Below, in pieces: positions 1 through 11,700 of a stretch of DNA of 64,000 nt. The DNA comes from Torymus aiolomorphi (taxonomy: Eukaryota; Arthropoda; Insecta; Hymenoptera; Torymidae): positions 40,987,195 to 41,051,194 of the forward strand of contig CM070876.1 of NCBI GenBank assembly GCA_036365515.1, read 5' to 3'. The translations under genes were made by a program, and so were the position numbers. The notes beneath the pieces are model-generated. The model saw only the letters and a program-made list of their open reading frames with translations. It did no database searches and was not told the DNA's origin. Numbering within the stretch: the first letter of the stretch is position 1; each line of letters starts with the position of its first letter.

Positions 1-124
1 TAGCAGTAGGATAGTAGGCTGCTGCTGCAGCTAAGGGTGGGTAATACTGTAGTGGTCCGTAGGCTGCTGGATATCCTGCTAAGTATCCACCAGGATAGCC
101 TTGGCCATACATTGGCTGGTACAT
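1..124 (-). CDS. Partial host exon, Tyr/Gly/Pro/Ala-rich protein
   Basis: On the minus strand the segment reads without a stop for about 41 codons from position 124 to the window edge. It begins MYQPMYGQGYPGGYLAGYP and continues with more Tyr, Pro and an Ala run. Immediately upstream (125-150, minus strand) is a T-rich tract ending in TTTTAG, a good splice acceptor, so the first ATG codon may be internal to the protein rather than its start. The composition resembles low-complexity tails of RNA-binding or cuticle-type proteins, but no domain is present and I do not assign a family. This is the only segment in the window that looks like host coding sequence. The exon continues off the left edge. 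Confidence 0.5.
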   Translation of the reverse strand, partial: MYQPMYGQGYPGGYLAGYPAAYGPLQYYPPLAAAAAYYPTA

Positions 125-896
125 CTAAAATTAAAACGCAAGATAGAATTTTTTTCATTAATTTCATATATTTAGACATTTATACACTTTATTTATTTTA
201 TTGTCTATTTCAAGCTAGCTTTATAGAAGTAGACTCAACAATATATTTTTTTTTTATATTTTTTAAATAATCAACTGGGGGGGGGTGGGGGGGGGGGCAA
301 CCCCAAATTACTACTACTTTGAGTTACACCTCAAATACTAATATATTATTTTATAATAATGTGCTTTCAAAAAAAGTAAATATATTCCAAGTACTTTTCA
401 CTACGTCCATATTTTTAAACTCTATACATTTAGTCAAAGATCAGACTCTGGAGAGAAGTGCCTCTAGCTCCTCAATACACCCCCGACACACACGCACACA
501 CAAGGTGGACCAAGAAGAATCCTGAGTCCTTAGCTTTAATAAATTAAACACGTATTCACACGCACGTACGCACGCACAAGGTGGGCTAAGGAGGATCCTG
601 AGTCCTTAGACCTTTTTCTGTCGTTATCTCTATCTCACTGGCATTGTCTGCTTCTATGCCTCTATATTTCTGACTCTCTTTCTGTCTCTATCTCTCTGCC
701 TGTATCTCACTGTCTATCTCTCTGTTTGATGACTGTCTCCCTCTCTCCGTCTATGCCTCAGTATATCTCGGCCTCTGCCACTCTGTTTTTGATTCGATTA
801 CTCTGTCTCTATCTTGCTGACTGTCTGGCTCCGTCTCTTTGCCTCTATCTTTAAACATCCCTCAGGTTGAATTCTCAAAGTCGGAACTCTAGGTCG
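125..896. other. Intronic or intergenic low-complexity DNA
   Basis: No gene seen. It holds a G-run (about 277-297), two diverged copies of a short segment ending GGATCCTGAGTCCTTAG or similar (about 500-530 and 578-610), each preceded by CA/CG-rich simple sequence, and an imperfect TCTG/TCTC pyrimidine tract (610-850). Confidence 0.6.
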
Positions 897-1006
897 GGCG
901 CCATAAACCCCTACATATGAGGTGGGTTCCATAAACTTAAAAAGGCGCCATAAACCCCTATATATAAGGTGGGCTCCATAAACTTAAAAAGGCTCCATAA
1001 ACCCCT

Positions 1007-1010
<4 letters not shown>
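897..1010 (+). repeat. 47-bp tandem repeat (GGCTCCATAAACCCC)
   Basis: Two full copies start at 897 and 944 and a partial third at 991, period exactly 47 bp. Related GGCTTTATAAACCCC and GGCTCCTTAAACCCC segments reappear at about 4294 and 4499, on the far side of the transposon at 1389-4193. This suggests the transposon inserted into one such array. Confidence 0.75.
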
Positions 1011-1384
<374 letters not shown>

Positions 1385-2235
1385 ACGAGAAATCCAATGG
1401 TGACCTTGCATTCGACCTTGGACCTCATTTTTGAGGTTATTTCAAGGTAAACCTCATTTTTTAAATGGTAACCCCTATTTTTTATAGCGGAATCTGAAAG
1501 AGCGGAAAATTTTACGTCCGGATATGTATTAAGGTATGAGGTTGAGGTTGCCCCCAGAGGTCAAATTGAGGTCAAAGTATGATTTCTTAAAAATTTCGCG
1601 AGTTCAGTGGTAAAACAAAACAAACAAAGGTAAGGTTTGGTAAGTTCGAACGAAGACTTGAAGGTGACCTCTGATTCGACCTTGAACCTCATTTTGAGCC
1701 TCATTTTTGAGGTTATTTCGAGGTCAACCTCATTTTTTAAATGGTAACCCCTATTTTTTTAGCGGAATCGGAAAGAGTGTGAAACTTTACGTCCAAACAT
1801 GTACTCAGAACATAGTTCAAGAAGGACCTTGACGTTCATTTGAAGGTCATTTAAACTTAATGACGGTCTGATCTTGTGTAAACTTTTTAATTTTTTTAAA
1901 CAGTCTAACATCTTATTTCAAGTGCTCGAATTATTTTCCATCCACTTTTTGATAGTAACCTAATCGATGATCGAAAACACCAACAGTATTTTTGATCATT
2001 TCAGTAGGAATGAGAGCTGATTCATTGTAAAATTTTTTGAAGCGTTTAAATATTGAACATTGTTACTTGTTATTTTTCGTATGGTTAGAGTGACAATAAA
2101 CTATTATTCATTCCATAACCACCACAGAAAAGGGTTGGTCATCTTTCAAACATATTTTTTGAAAATTAAAAGTTCTTTTTTATTTTCAACTCAAAAAGTA
2201 TTTTTGGATAAGGTCTACTACGAAGAGTAATAAAA

Positions 2236-3312
2236 ATGAACAAACTCACTGATAGAGAAAGAATAACGATTCTCATGATGAGAGGTTGGGGACACATGCA
2301 GCGATCTTATAGGGCCGTAAGAGATATTTTTAATGCTTCATTTAGGGTTGGTGGAACTCCACTATCATTTTCAACAGTTCAAAAAACTGTTAGAAGGTTT
2401 GAAAATACCGGCACTATCAGCGATTTACCTCGATCAGGCAGACCAATGTCAGCAGGTAACGAAGAGAAATCTTTAGATGTTGTGTTAACATTCACCGAAG
2501 ATCCGCATACTTCCGTTCGTAGAGCTGCTCAAGTGCACGAAATAAGTAAATCACCTATTCATAACATACTAAAGAGAGAGAAGTTCCATCCATTTAAAGT
2601 AACGCTAATACACAAGTTAAATGAAGATGATTTCGATCGTCGCGTTGAATTCTGTGATGATATGATGACACGCATCGTACAAAATCCAAATTTTCCATCA
2701 AATATAGTCTTCTCAGATGAAGCTACATTTCAACTTGACTCAAGCGTAAATAGGCATAACTGTAGATATTGGGCAGTTGAAAACCCTCATTGGGCAAGAG
2801 AAGCCAAGTCACAATATCCACAAAAATTAAATGTCTGGGCTGGAATATTAAATAATAGGATTATAGGACCATTTTTTATTGATGGCAATTTAAATGCAGA
2901 AAAGTATGAAACTATGTTGCGGAATCAAATTGTTCCTGCTATAAGAGAAATAGCTGGAGAGGACTTTAATAACACATGGTATCAACAGGACGGTGCAGCA
3001 GCTCATTATGCACGAAACGTTCGCACATACTTAGATACAGTATTCATTGATCGATGGATAGGACGAAGAGGTGCAATTGAATGGCCAGCTAGGTCCCCCG
3101 ATTTAACGCCTCTAGATTATTTCTATTGGGGTTATCTGAAGGATCGTGTATTCAAAACAAAACCCTTAAACTTAGATGAATTACGTGAAAGGATCATTAA
3201 TGAATCAGCTCTCATTCCTACTGAAATGATTGAAAATGCTGTTGGTGCTTTCTATCATCGATTAGGTTACTGTCAAGAAATGAATGGAGAACAATTCGAG
3301 CACTTGAAATAA
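2236..3312 (+). CDS. DDD transposase, Tc1/mariner (IS630) superfamily
   Basis: A 358-residue intact frame from an ATG to TAA. It would bind the element's inverted ends and catalyse cut-and-paste transposition in the nucleus. Residues 1-70 form a helix-turn-helix region of the DUF4817-like type (FSTVQKTVRRFENTG, then the GRP-like SGRP linker). Residues 80-150 form a second helical DNA-binding part. The RNase H-fold catalytic residues are D161 (FSDEATF), D252 (YQQDGAAAHY) and D294 (RSPDLTPLDYF), with 41 residues between the last two. RHNCRYW and WAGIL are typical of the arthropod family annotated as Tc3-like or DUF4817 proteins. Full length and no stops: possibly functional, or recently so. The subgroup assignment (rosa-like DD41D versus another clade) is uncertain. 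Confidence 0.88.
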   Translation: MNKLTDRERITILMMRGWGHMQRSYRAVRDIFNASFRVGGTPLSFSTVQKTVRRFENTGTISDLPRSGRPMSAGNEEKSLDVVLTFTEDPHTSVRRAAQVHEISKSPIHNILKREKFHPFKVTLIHKLNEDDFDRRVEFCDDMMTRIVQNPNFPSNIVFSDEATFQLDSSVNRHNCRYWAVENPHWAREAKSQYPQKLNVWAGILNNRIIGPFFIDGNLNAEKYETMLRNQIVPAIREIAGEDFNNTWYQQDGAAAHYARNVRTYLDTVFIDRWIGRRGAIEWPARSPDLTPLDYFYWGYLKDRVFKTKPLNLDELRERIINESALIPTEMIENAVGAFYHRLGYCQEMNGEQFEHLK

Positions 3313-3340
3313 GATGTTATACTGTTTAAAAAAATCAAAT

Positions 3341-3540
3341 GTGAGAGGCAAGGGGACTCACGTAAATCAAGCGCCCCATCGTGAGAGGCAAGGGGACTCA
3401 CGTAAATCAAGCACCCCATCGTGAGAGGCAAGGGGACTCACGTAAATCAAGCGCCCCATCGTGAGAGGCAAGGGGACTCAAGTAAATCAAGCACCCCATC
3501 GTGAGAGGCAAGGGGACTCACGTAAATCAAGCACCCCAAA
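3341..3540 (+). repeat. 40-bp minisatellite, five copies, 3' of transposase
   Basis: Five copies of a 40-bp unit start at 3341, 3381, 3421, 3461 and 3501. They differ at only a few positions (CGTAAATCAA/AGTAAATCAA, GCGCCCC/GCACCCC). The array lies 28 bp after the transposase stop, so it would be in the 3' untranslated part of the transcript. The near-identity implies recent amplification. Confidence 0.92.
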
Positions 3541-4323
3541 GGGAACAGATTTTACTACGTCCACGTCGTTGTTCCTGGGTAACGCTAAATGTAAAAAAAT
3601 TGAACTTGACATGACTTTTAAGGACAATGTCAAGGTCACCATTAGATTTCTCGTTGAAAACTACTAAAGAATTAACCTCGCTCAGTGTGATAAAAAGTTT
3701 ACACAAGATCAGACCGTCATTAAGTTTAAATGACCTTCAAATGAACGTCAAGGTCCTTCTTGAACTATGTTCTGAGTACATGTTTGGACGTAAAGTTTCA
3801 CATTCTTTCCGATTCCGCTAAAAAAATAGGGGTTACCATTTAAAAAAATGAGGTTGACTCGAAATAACCTCAAAAATGAGGCTCAAAATGAGGTCCAAGG
3901 TCGAATCAGAGGTCACCTTCAAGTCTTCGTTCGAACTTACCAAACCTTACCTTTGTTTGTTTTGTTTTACCACTGAACTCGCGAAATTTTTAAGAAATCA
4001 TACTTTGACCTCAATTTGACCTCTGGGGGTAACCTCAACCTCATACCTTAATACATATCCGGACGTAAAATTTTCCGCTCTTTCAGATTCCGCTATAAAA
4101 AATAGGGGTTACCATTTAAAAAAATGAGGTTGACCTTGAAATAACCTCAAAAATGAGGTCCAAGGTCGAATCCAAGGTCACCATTGGATTCCTGGTAAAA
4201 AATTACTACAAAGGCGACCTTAACATTTTCCAATAGTAATTCAGCTGAGAAATTATTTGGGTGTTTCCAGACTTTTTGGACACGCTGTATATAAAAAAAC
4301 GGGCTTTATAAACCCCTTTAGAG

Positions 4324-4552
<229 letters not shown>

Positions 4553-4587
4553 TGCTATATTATATAGGCGTTACCGTTATATTTGAA

Positions 4588-4722
4588 CGCAGTCCCTCCA
4601 CCTCCCCTCCACCGTCCCCTCCACACCCCTCAACCACCACCACCGTCCCCTCCACACCCTCCACAGTCCCCTCCACTTTACCCTTCACCATCCCCTCCAC
4701 TGTCCCCTCCATCATCATTGAG
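4588..4722 (+). repeat. CCCCTCCAC pyrimidine minisatellite
   Basis: Degenerate tandem units of the form CGTCCCCTCCAC, strongly strand-asymmetric (C/T-rich on plus). No gene seen in the flanks to 4838. Confidence 0.8.
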
Positions 4723-4837
4723 GTACTGTTGTAGGCGCGTTGAGTGAACATTCGATGAAGTAAAATGTACTTACTTAACGCTCAAGACAAGCTTACAACT
4801 CAAAAATTTAACTTCAATTATAAATTCGAAATGCTTA

Positions 4838-6716
4838 GATTTTGCTGAAAATTGGTATACAGGGGTTTTCAAGGTCGCTGATCAAGATTTTGTTATTGGA
4901 CTTTCGAAATTCAAAATGGCGGATCCATCTTGGCGGTTAAAAGTTCGAAAAAAGCTTAAGTTTTTCTCAAAATTGTAATGCCGAGGTTTTCGAAGTCGCT
5001 CCACATAGCACGTTACGTTTTGGAAACGTTTCTTTAGGAACCTATAGACGTTTCCCTAAAAATATAGAAACGTAATAGAAACGTTTCAGAAACGTAGAAA
5101 TGTCCTAAATTTGAAAAAATTTTGATAAAAATCGTAAACGTGTTTAAATCGTCTCAGAAACGTTTCTGAAACAGAACTAAAACGTTTGTACAAAGTTTTG
5201 GAAACGTTTCTGAAACGTACATAATCGATTCGACAAAAAACTTACTGGACAATTATTCACGTTCCAGATTCGTCTAAAAATGTTTCCAAAACTAATTGGA
5301 AACGTTTCAGAAAAGTTTCAAAAAAGTTTCTGAAACGTTTCTAAAACATAGCACGAAACGTTTGAGAAATGTTTCTACAACGAAATTAAAATAATTTACA
5401 TTGTCAGTTATTAACACTGATATTACTTCAAACAGTATTCGGTACGCTTTGCTAGAGTAGACGTTCCTTATATATCCTGGAAATGTTTTTTCTTTTATGG
5501 ACTGAACTATGCCATCTATCGGCGGGTCGGATATCGAATACTTTACAATCTTAATGTTTTGTATATGGTTCACAAACGTTTCTAAGACGTTCTTACAACG
5601 TAACCTTGCACTTCTGAAACGGAATAGAAACGTTTCCGGCTCAATCAGAAACGTCGCTGAAACGAATCTGGAACGTGAATAATTGTCCAGTAAGTTTTTT
5701 GTCGAATCGATTATGTACGTTTCAGAGACGTTTCCAAAACTTTGTGCAAACGTTTGAGTTCTGTTTCAGAAACGTTTCTGAGACGATTTAAACACGTTTA
5801 CGATTTTTATCAAAATTTTTTCAGATTTAGGACATTTCTACGTTTCTGAAACGTTTCTGTTACGTTTCTATATTTTTAGGGAAACGTTTCTAGGTTCCTA
5901 AAGAAACGTTTCAAAAACGTTTCCAAAACGTAACGTGCTATGTGGGTGATCACGATTTTGCCATTGGACTTTCGAAATTCAAAATGGTTGATCCAATATG
6001 TCTGTCAAAAGTTCGGAAAAAGCTCAGATTTTGCTCAAAATTGGAATTCATGGGTTTTCAATGTCGCCAATCACGATCTTGCTATCAGACTTTCGAAATT
6101 GAAAATGGCGGTAAAAAGTACGAAAAAGCCTTAGATTTTGTTGAAAATTGGTATACATGGGTTTTCGACGTCGCTGATCGCGATCTTGCTATCAGAATTT
6201 CGAAGTTCAAAATGGCAGTGAAAAATCTAAAAAACCTTAGATTTGTTTAAATTGATATACAGGGGTTTTCGAGGTGGCTGATCGAGTTTTTCTATTAGAC
6301 TTTCGAAATACAAAATGACGGATCCAATATGCCGATTGAAAGTTGGAAAAGTGCTTAGAGTTAGTGGAAAATTGGTATACAGGGGTTTTCGAGGACGATA
6401 ATCAAAATTTTGCCAGTGGACTTTTGAAATTCAAAATGGCGGATCCAATATGACTGTAAAAAATTCGAAGGAACCTTAGATGTTGTTTAAAGTTTGTATA
6501 CAGGGATTTTCAAGGCCGCTGATCGCGATTTTGCTATCAGACTTTCAAAATTCAAAATGGCTGATCCAGTATGGCGGTTGTAAGTTCGAGAAAAGCTTAG
6601 ATTTTGCTCAAAATTGTAATATACGGGTTTTCAAGGTCGCTGTTCACGTTTTTGCTATCAGACTTTCGCAATTCATAATGGCGATGACAAGTTCGAAGGA
6701 AGCTTAAATTTTTCTT
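4838..6716 (+). repeat. ~120-bp satellite block, interrupted
   Basis: Units read roughly ATTTTGCTGAAAATTGG, GTATACAGGGGTTTTCGAGG, TCGCTGATCACGATTTTGC, ACTTTCGAAATTCAAAATGG, then CGGATCCAATATGGCGGT and AAAGTTCGAAAAAAGCTTAG. They occupy 4838-5001 and 5945-6716, separated by the foldback element at 5002-5944. The same satellite returns in the same orientation at 17098-17340 and inverted at 26998-27300. Short in-frame stretches such as DFAIRLSKFKMA are repeat artefacts; stops and frameshifts differ between units. Confidence 0.85.
5002..5944. mobile_element. Foldback/MITE made of GAAACGTTTC palindromes
   Basis: The termini are CACATAGCACGTTACGTTTT and its reverse complement. The arms 5002-5290 and 5652-5944 are inverted copies of each other (~290 bp), including a matching TTACTGGACAATTATTCACG block. 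The whole element is saturated with the self-complementary decamer GAAACGTTTC and one-base variants. It sits inside the ~120-bp satellite, which resumes on the other side, so it is an insertion. There is no coding capacity; a non-autonomous DNA transposon is the likeliest class. The superfamily is unresolved because the target duplication is unclear. Confidence 0.78.
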
Positions 6717-6929
6717 AAGTTGGTTCTTTCATGACTTCCCTAGTCAAAGCAGTGCTAAATGAAGAGGGGTACCTAAAATTAAAAAAACCATAGTTGAAAT
6801 GTGATTTATTTATTTAAAATGATAGGAATAGTCAATGTACTATAAATAAAGTGTATTTTACATGACTAAAGATAGCTTTTTTAACAAAATGTCGATATTT
6901 TAGAAACAGCACAAACAATTATTGATAAA

Positions 6930-7144
6930 ACATCTTAATCTTTTTTTTTCTTAACCGATTTTAATTTCCATGGTCTCATTTTGTTCCTTAAGTAATTTCA
7001 TTTCGACTTTTTAATTGGCTATAACTTTCTTGGTTTTGAATAATTTTAAATTTTTCCTTGGGCAAGTCGAAATGAAATTAGTTAAGGAACAAAATGAGAT
7101 CTTGAAAATTAAAATCGGTTAAGAAACAAAAACGATTAAGATGT
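6930..7144. repeat. Palindrome with ~90-bp arms
   Basis: CATCTTAATC ... CTTAACCGATTTTAATTTCC on the left is mirrored by GAAAATTAAAATCGGTTAAG ... GATTAAGATG on the right, around a centre near 7035. The right arm ends exactly where the Gypsy LTR begins. It may be a foldback element that served as the Gypsy landing site. Confidence 0.75.
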
Positions 7145-7917
7145 TGTAACATACACAAAAATACACGTTACTAGATGCCTGGAAATAATACACACATCAA
7201 TCAATCAAAGCACGCACGTGTTTACGCACCCAAAGGAAAACAATAACAATCGTACTACTACGTTCATTCATGCCGCTGAGGCCTCTGACGTCACGACAAT
7301 AACATCAACTCATCGAGAATAATCAAGAAACTTCTAGAACATTTGATGACCTTCTATGCACTCTGAAAGTGCACCAGGCTTGGTAAGACTAATTGTAAAA
7401 CGGCAAATAGCTGCGTTCTAGTTTAATACACCATTTCTAATCAATATAAATGCACTGTTTGCCGTTACCGCCTTTTCTTTGTAATTTTTAACTGCCTATC
7501 TATTCTATCCACGTAAAGAGAGACTGAGACAGAGAGTCGTAAGCCGATTCCTTCTAGATCATTCTCGAAGGATCTCGGCGGACTATATATACGGCTACGC
7601 CTACGGTAGCAATTTCATTCTGATTCATGCCTTCGAGCAGTTCTCAGCTCTCTGGCTCAGTCTCTCTCCTAAACGATGTATTTTGGAGAATTTAATAGAG
7701 TTCTGCTCTCATTTTAAATGATACACCATGTATTCTTCAATGACTACACCCAAATCATCCATGCCCATCCCAAATGCATGCGGTCGTTGACTCTTACAAA
7801 TCAAATCTTAAGGCATTTTTTACTTAGTCTGATTTATTTGTTATTTAATTACTCGGGAACTTTAAATAAATCATGAAACTATTAACTTTAAAAATCGGCA
7901 AAGTCCAAAAAGTTACA
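7145..7917 (+). repeat. 5' LTR of Gypsy element
   Basis: It starts TGTAAC and ends GTTACA, so it is bounded by a short TG...CA inverted repeat, 773 bp. A TATATATA motif near 7584 precedes an initiator-like region, consistent with a promoter. Directly downstream is a primer-binding-site-like sequence. No matching 3' LTR exists in the window. Confidence 0.78.
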
Positions 7918-7918
7918 T

Positions 7919-7942
7919 TTGGCGCTCAACAACGTGGGGCCC
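7919..7942 (+). other. tRNA primer-binding site of Gypsy element
   Basis: TTGGCGCTCAACAACGTGGG starts two bases after the LTR end. TGGCG at this position is the usual start of a tRNA 3'-end complement in Gypsy elements. The identity of the primer tRNA is not determined. Confidence 0.65.
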
Positions 7943-8040
7943 GAGTAGCAAAAAACAGACTAAAAAACCAAAGTGCACATAGATTTCCTTGAAATCAGTT
8001 TTTTGCACAGTAGAAAAAATGAACGGCATTAATTTCTCCA

Positions 8041-8785
8041 ATGAGATCAGTTTATGCCTATAGTCCATTTGACGATGGCGCCTATGCGCGAATATCGTCT
8101 CTTGAGCAAAGACAGACATACCTCGATAATGAGTGTATGCAACAGGCTGAGTTGATCGAAGAGCTCGAGTCTCAGATACACTCCCTGGAAGAAAAGATCG
8201 AAAAAAGATAGAAGTGAATCATGAATTAGAGAATAGCCTAGTGGTGTTGTTAAAGGATATAAAAAGATTATACAACGAGAACACTACTATGGCAGTCGAA
8301 ATTCATAAAATTCATAAATTTCTCTATTCTTTTACAAAAAAGGTTGAGGTTCGATTTCAGTTGATCGAATCGACAATCGAAGAAATTACCTGCAAGATGC
8401 AGACCCTCTCGTTGCAATAACCAACCAGAGAAAAAACAAAAAAAAAAAACAAAAAAAAAAAAAAATCCGCCTATTCCAGTGGGAGAAGTATTTCCTCCAT
8501 GCCAAAGTTCCTCCACGAGTTTCGATCCCTGTCTATCCGAATCTCCAGGATAATGTCCACACGACGATCTATCTACGCAGAGCGGAACAAAACATCTGAA
8601 GAGCTCCTCAATAAGATGGAGGCGCTCAGTAAAGAGGATGAAATATTAACAAATGACAAAGATTGGAAGAAGGCCGTCACAGAAGAACTAAAAATTCTGG
8701 ATAATCAGCACGGGGAGCTCGCAAAGGAACACGCTGGCCTAGTGGCGGAGCACGAAGGTCTGAGCACATTGTGCCAACAATGCAC
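8041..8785 (+). pseudogene. Gypsy gag, 5' portion
   Basis: An ATG frame at 8041-8211 (56 residues, coiled-coil-like, rich in Glu and Gln) shifts by one base at an A-run near 8205 into the frame 8214-8420. A-rich sequence (8430-8465) follows, then a third frame 8499-8785 of heptad-rich sequence (EELLNKMEALSKEDEIL). It is cut by the transposon inserted after GCAC at 8782-8785; the same frame resumes at 12809. Gag would form the particle shell. It is assigned from position behind the LTR and from continuity with the later gag segment. Confidence 0.7.
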
Positions 8786-11700
8786 CACGGTGGGCTTGAA
8801 GAAAGGAAAAGTTGACCCAAAATGTGCCCAAAATCGGCTAACGCAGAAAGTTTCTGTATCGTCTAGAGATTCAAAATCTGTAAAAATGGAAACCCTAGCT
8901 GATCGGTTTCGCAAGTTATGCTCATTTTTTTATTTTAGGTATAGTGCCCTCATGATAGGCAGAGTCGGTCACTTATGTATGGTACATAATCGATTTCTAG
9001 AGCTCAATTATGGAAAATTTTGTACGTTTAATCACTAATGATTGTTTTGATGCCCCCCTTTTCTCAAATTTACAGGTACTTTGGTCAGCGGCTCTCCGAA
9101 TAATTCCACTTTTTCGTTTTTTCCGTTTTGTTACCCTTTTTTAATTATCTGAAGTTTTATGCGTAATTAAGAGATTTTAGTACGATATTTAGTGTAATAT
9201 AATGAAAAAAATATACAATACTTATCTTAGTATTTATATAATTCATATAAGACTAAAAGAACCACATTTAGCGTGACCCAGGACCAACGACGAGGGCGTA
9301 GTGGTTATATAGTTCCACTTTTTTTTTGTATTTTATTTTTTTTTAGCTTTTTTTTATTTTTTTGAATTTTTAAATTTTTTGAATATTATATATTATGAAG
9401 TTAAAGATGAAGGGATGAAAATTCAATCACTGCCTTTAGCAAATTTGATAAATAAGCAGCATGACGAATACTGCTTACTTTGTGACATTCCCAAAACTTT
9501 AAAAATTCGTGGTGTATTGATTCTCCACTTTGTTCTGACCAAAATCCTAATCCATTATTTTCTTCTATGAATTGCAAACTGTCTTTAACGTGTGAAATTA
9601 TAACATGAATTTTTAAAGTTTCAGAAAGCTTGTCAATACTGATTAAAGCGTTCTCTAACTCTTTGATGTGAGCATCTACTTTTCCAGAGGTAAAACAGCA
9701 ATTTACTACTTTATTCATCGCTTTATAAGCTGAAATGTAAGGCATTATTTTAAAAATACCTACCTCCTTGTAAATATCTCGATCTTCAAGCATGTCGGCA
9801 TTCTTCAGTAACTTCCTACAAGCATTTCCTTCAAATGCATCTCCATGATAATTTTTAGATATAAGATTTAATATTTTTGGCCACATCAAAGCTTTTTCTT
9901 TGCCTAATAAAGGAACTAAACCTTTCCAAAATAAATGATTTACGAAGCCCTGTAGCACATGTAGTTCAGGGATGACACACTTTTATAGTACATAGGTGTC
10001 GTCACTTTCATCGAAAAGGGGAGGATTTATCGTGCTATAACATTCTTGACTTTTTTTTTATCATGTCCAGCAAGGCAGTATTTCTCATAATCTGTTCTTA
10101 AATTTCCATATGTTTTTAGTTCTGTATGATTCTCCATTTCAAGTTCATTATCTGAATTTGTATTACTGCAACTACTGTCAGAAGCTGAGGTATGTCTTAA
10201 ATCACGCAAGGAAACAAAACAATATGGACAAGGATACGCTGATGTAGCATTTTGTCGTCCATTCACAATCAGTAAAAGTTTAAAATCGGCAACAAATTTA
10301 AAAGGAATATTATTTATATTAGTTAATTCAAATAAAATCTTCATATTTGCATGTGTTTCTTTTATATCAGGAGTGATACATAAAAGTATTAGACTATCGG
10401 CACTAGTAAGTTTACGTTTTTTGCTTATGCTGCCACCTTCAGAATATGATTTTCTTTTTTTAGATTCATTAAAGTCTTCCGAGTTACGTTGGTGATTTTC
10501 ATCATCGTAAGCCTCTTGCATAGAGCTGTTTTCAACAAGAGAATAGTTTTCGGGAAGGATAGTTAAGCTTATTTAAAAAAAGCCTTGGCCACCATCAGCC
10601 ATGACTTTTACAATAACGTCCCCTTGCAAATTTCTTTTTTGAATGACTTCATCAAGTAATTCTTCAGCGTCAGCGTAAACAACAGGTCGTCCTTGTTTAT
10701 TAGCTGATTTTTCACATTCAAATTCAAATAAACCTGTTTTGCCTACATTTTTCAATGAATTAGACATCTCTGTCATGTGCTTAAAGTAATTTACAGGAAT
10801 ACATTTTCTTCCAACATGAGATCTTAAATAATTTGTAATTTTTTCATCTTATTACTTGAAGCTCCTAATTTAACTTTAAAATTGTCCAAAGATTCTTCAT
10901 CAAATACAACTTCTTTATTCACAGTTGGATTTATTGTTATTCTTTTTTTCCGACCGCCAGTAGAAACACTTAAATCAACATTTACCAATTTTCCATTTAC
11001 ATCAGTATCAGGAACTAATTTCTTTTTCATGATACAAGACAGAACTTGTTCTTGAGTTTTTTCAGAAAGTTTCTCAATAATTTTCATAGCATTATTCTTT
11101 AGATCATTGCAAATATGTTGTTTTCCTTTATCAATCTCTTGCAAACATTTACCACACAGTTTTATAGATTTTGCAGATGCAAGCTTTTGCGGCGAAGAAA
11201 GCGGCTCTGATTTTTTAGATTCATGGTATCTAACAGTCATATCAATTTCTTTGCTAACATCTTTAAAATGAACCTTTCCTCTCTTGTTTTTAGCGTGTCC
11301 TTTATATCTAGCAGTTAAACAAATATAGCAATCACAGATACTTTCAGTTGAACGAGTTGTTTTTCGTAATACTATCTCTTTATATTTAGGCATACTTTGT
11401 AATTGCCTATTGAAAATATCCTTTTCAATTTCACGAAGCGTTACAGAACAAGATTTACATATGCTCAAAGGAAATTTTTCATCAGTCAAATCAAAATCTT
11501 TTGATATGTACTTTTTAATAAGATTTTCAGTATTTTTATTTATTAGAAATTTTTCGAGATTTTCAGTACCAAACACAATTTTTTTCCCATACGGGCCGCA
11601 CACTTTTTTTCTGTTGTCATTATAACAACTTTTAGGAGGCATTTTTAAATCAAAGAATAAATAATCGTGGGCGACAAAATAAATAATATCGGAATAAAAT

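Larger units (their letters stand above)
1389..4193 (+). mobile_element. Tc1/mariner-superfamily transposon with ~500-bp inverted ends
   Basis: The left end (1389-1892) and right end (3691-4193) are near-perfect reverse complements. The outer tips carry the 20-base motif AAGGTCACCATTGGATTYCT on one strand. Each arm is built from two diverged tandem subunits (for example 1389-1510 and 1660-1810), both containing GGTAACCCCTATTTTT and AARTTTTACGTCC-like blocks. A third tip motif occurs internally at 3632-3652. Inside lies one transposase gene. A TA target duplication cannot be proven because the left flank is itself (TA)n. Inverted repeats of this length are unusual for the superfamily, where 20-250 bp is typical. 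Confidence 0.85.

Noticed and set aside
5940..6707. Frames such as DFAIRLSKFKMA as a small gene family
   Set aside because: They follow the satellite period, with different stops and shifts in each unit.
7913..8119. Minus-strand frame over the Gypsy primer-binding site
   Set aside because: Shadow of the Gypsy leader; no coding signs.
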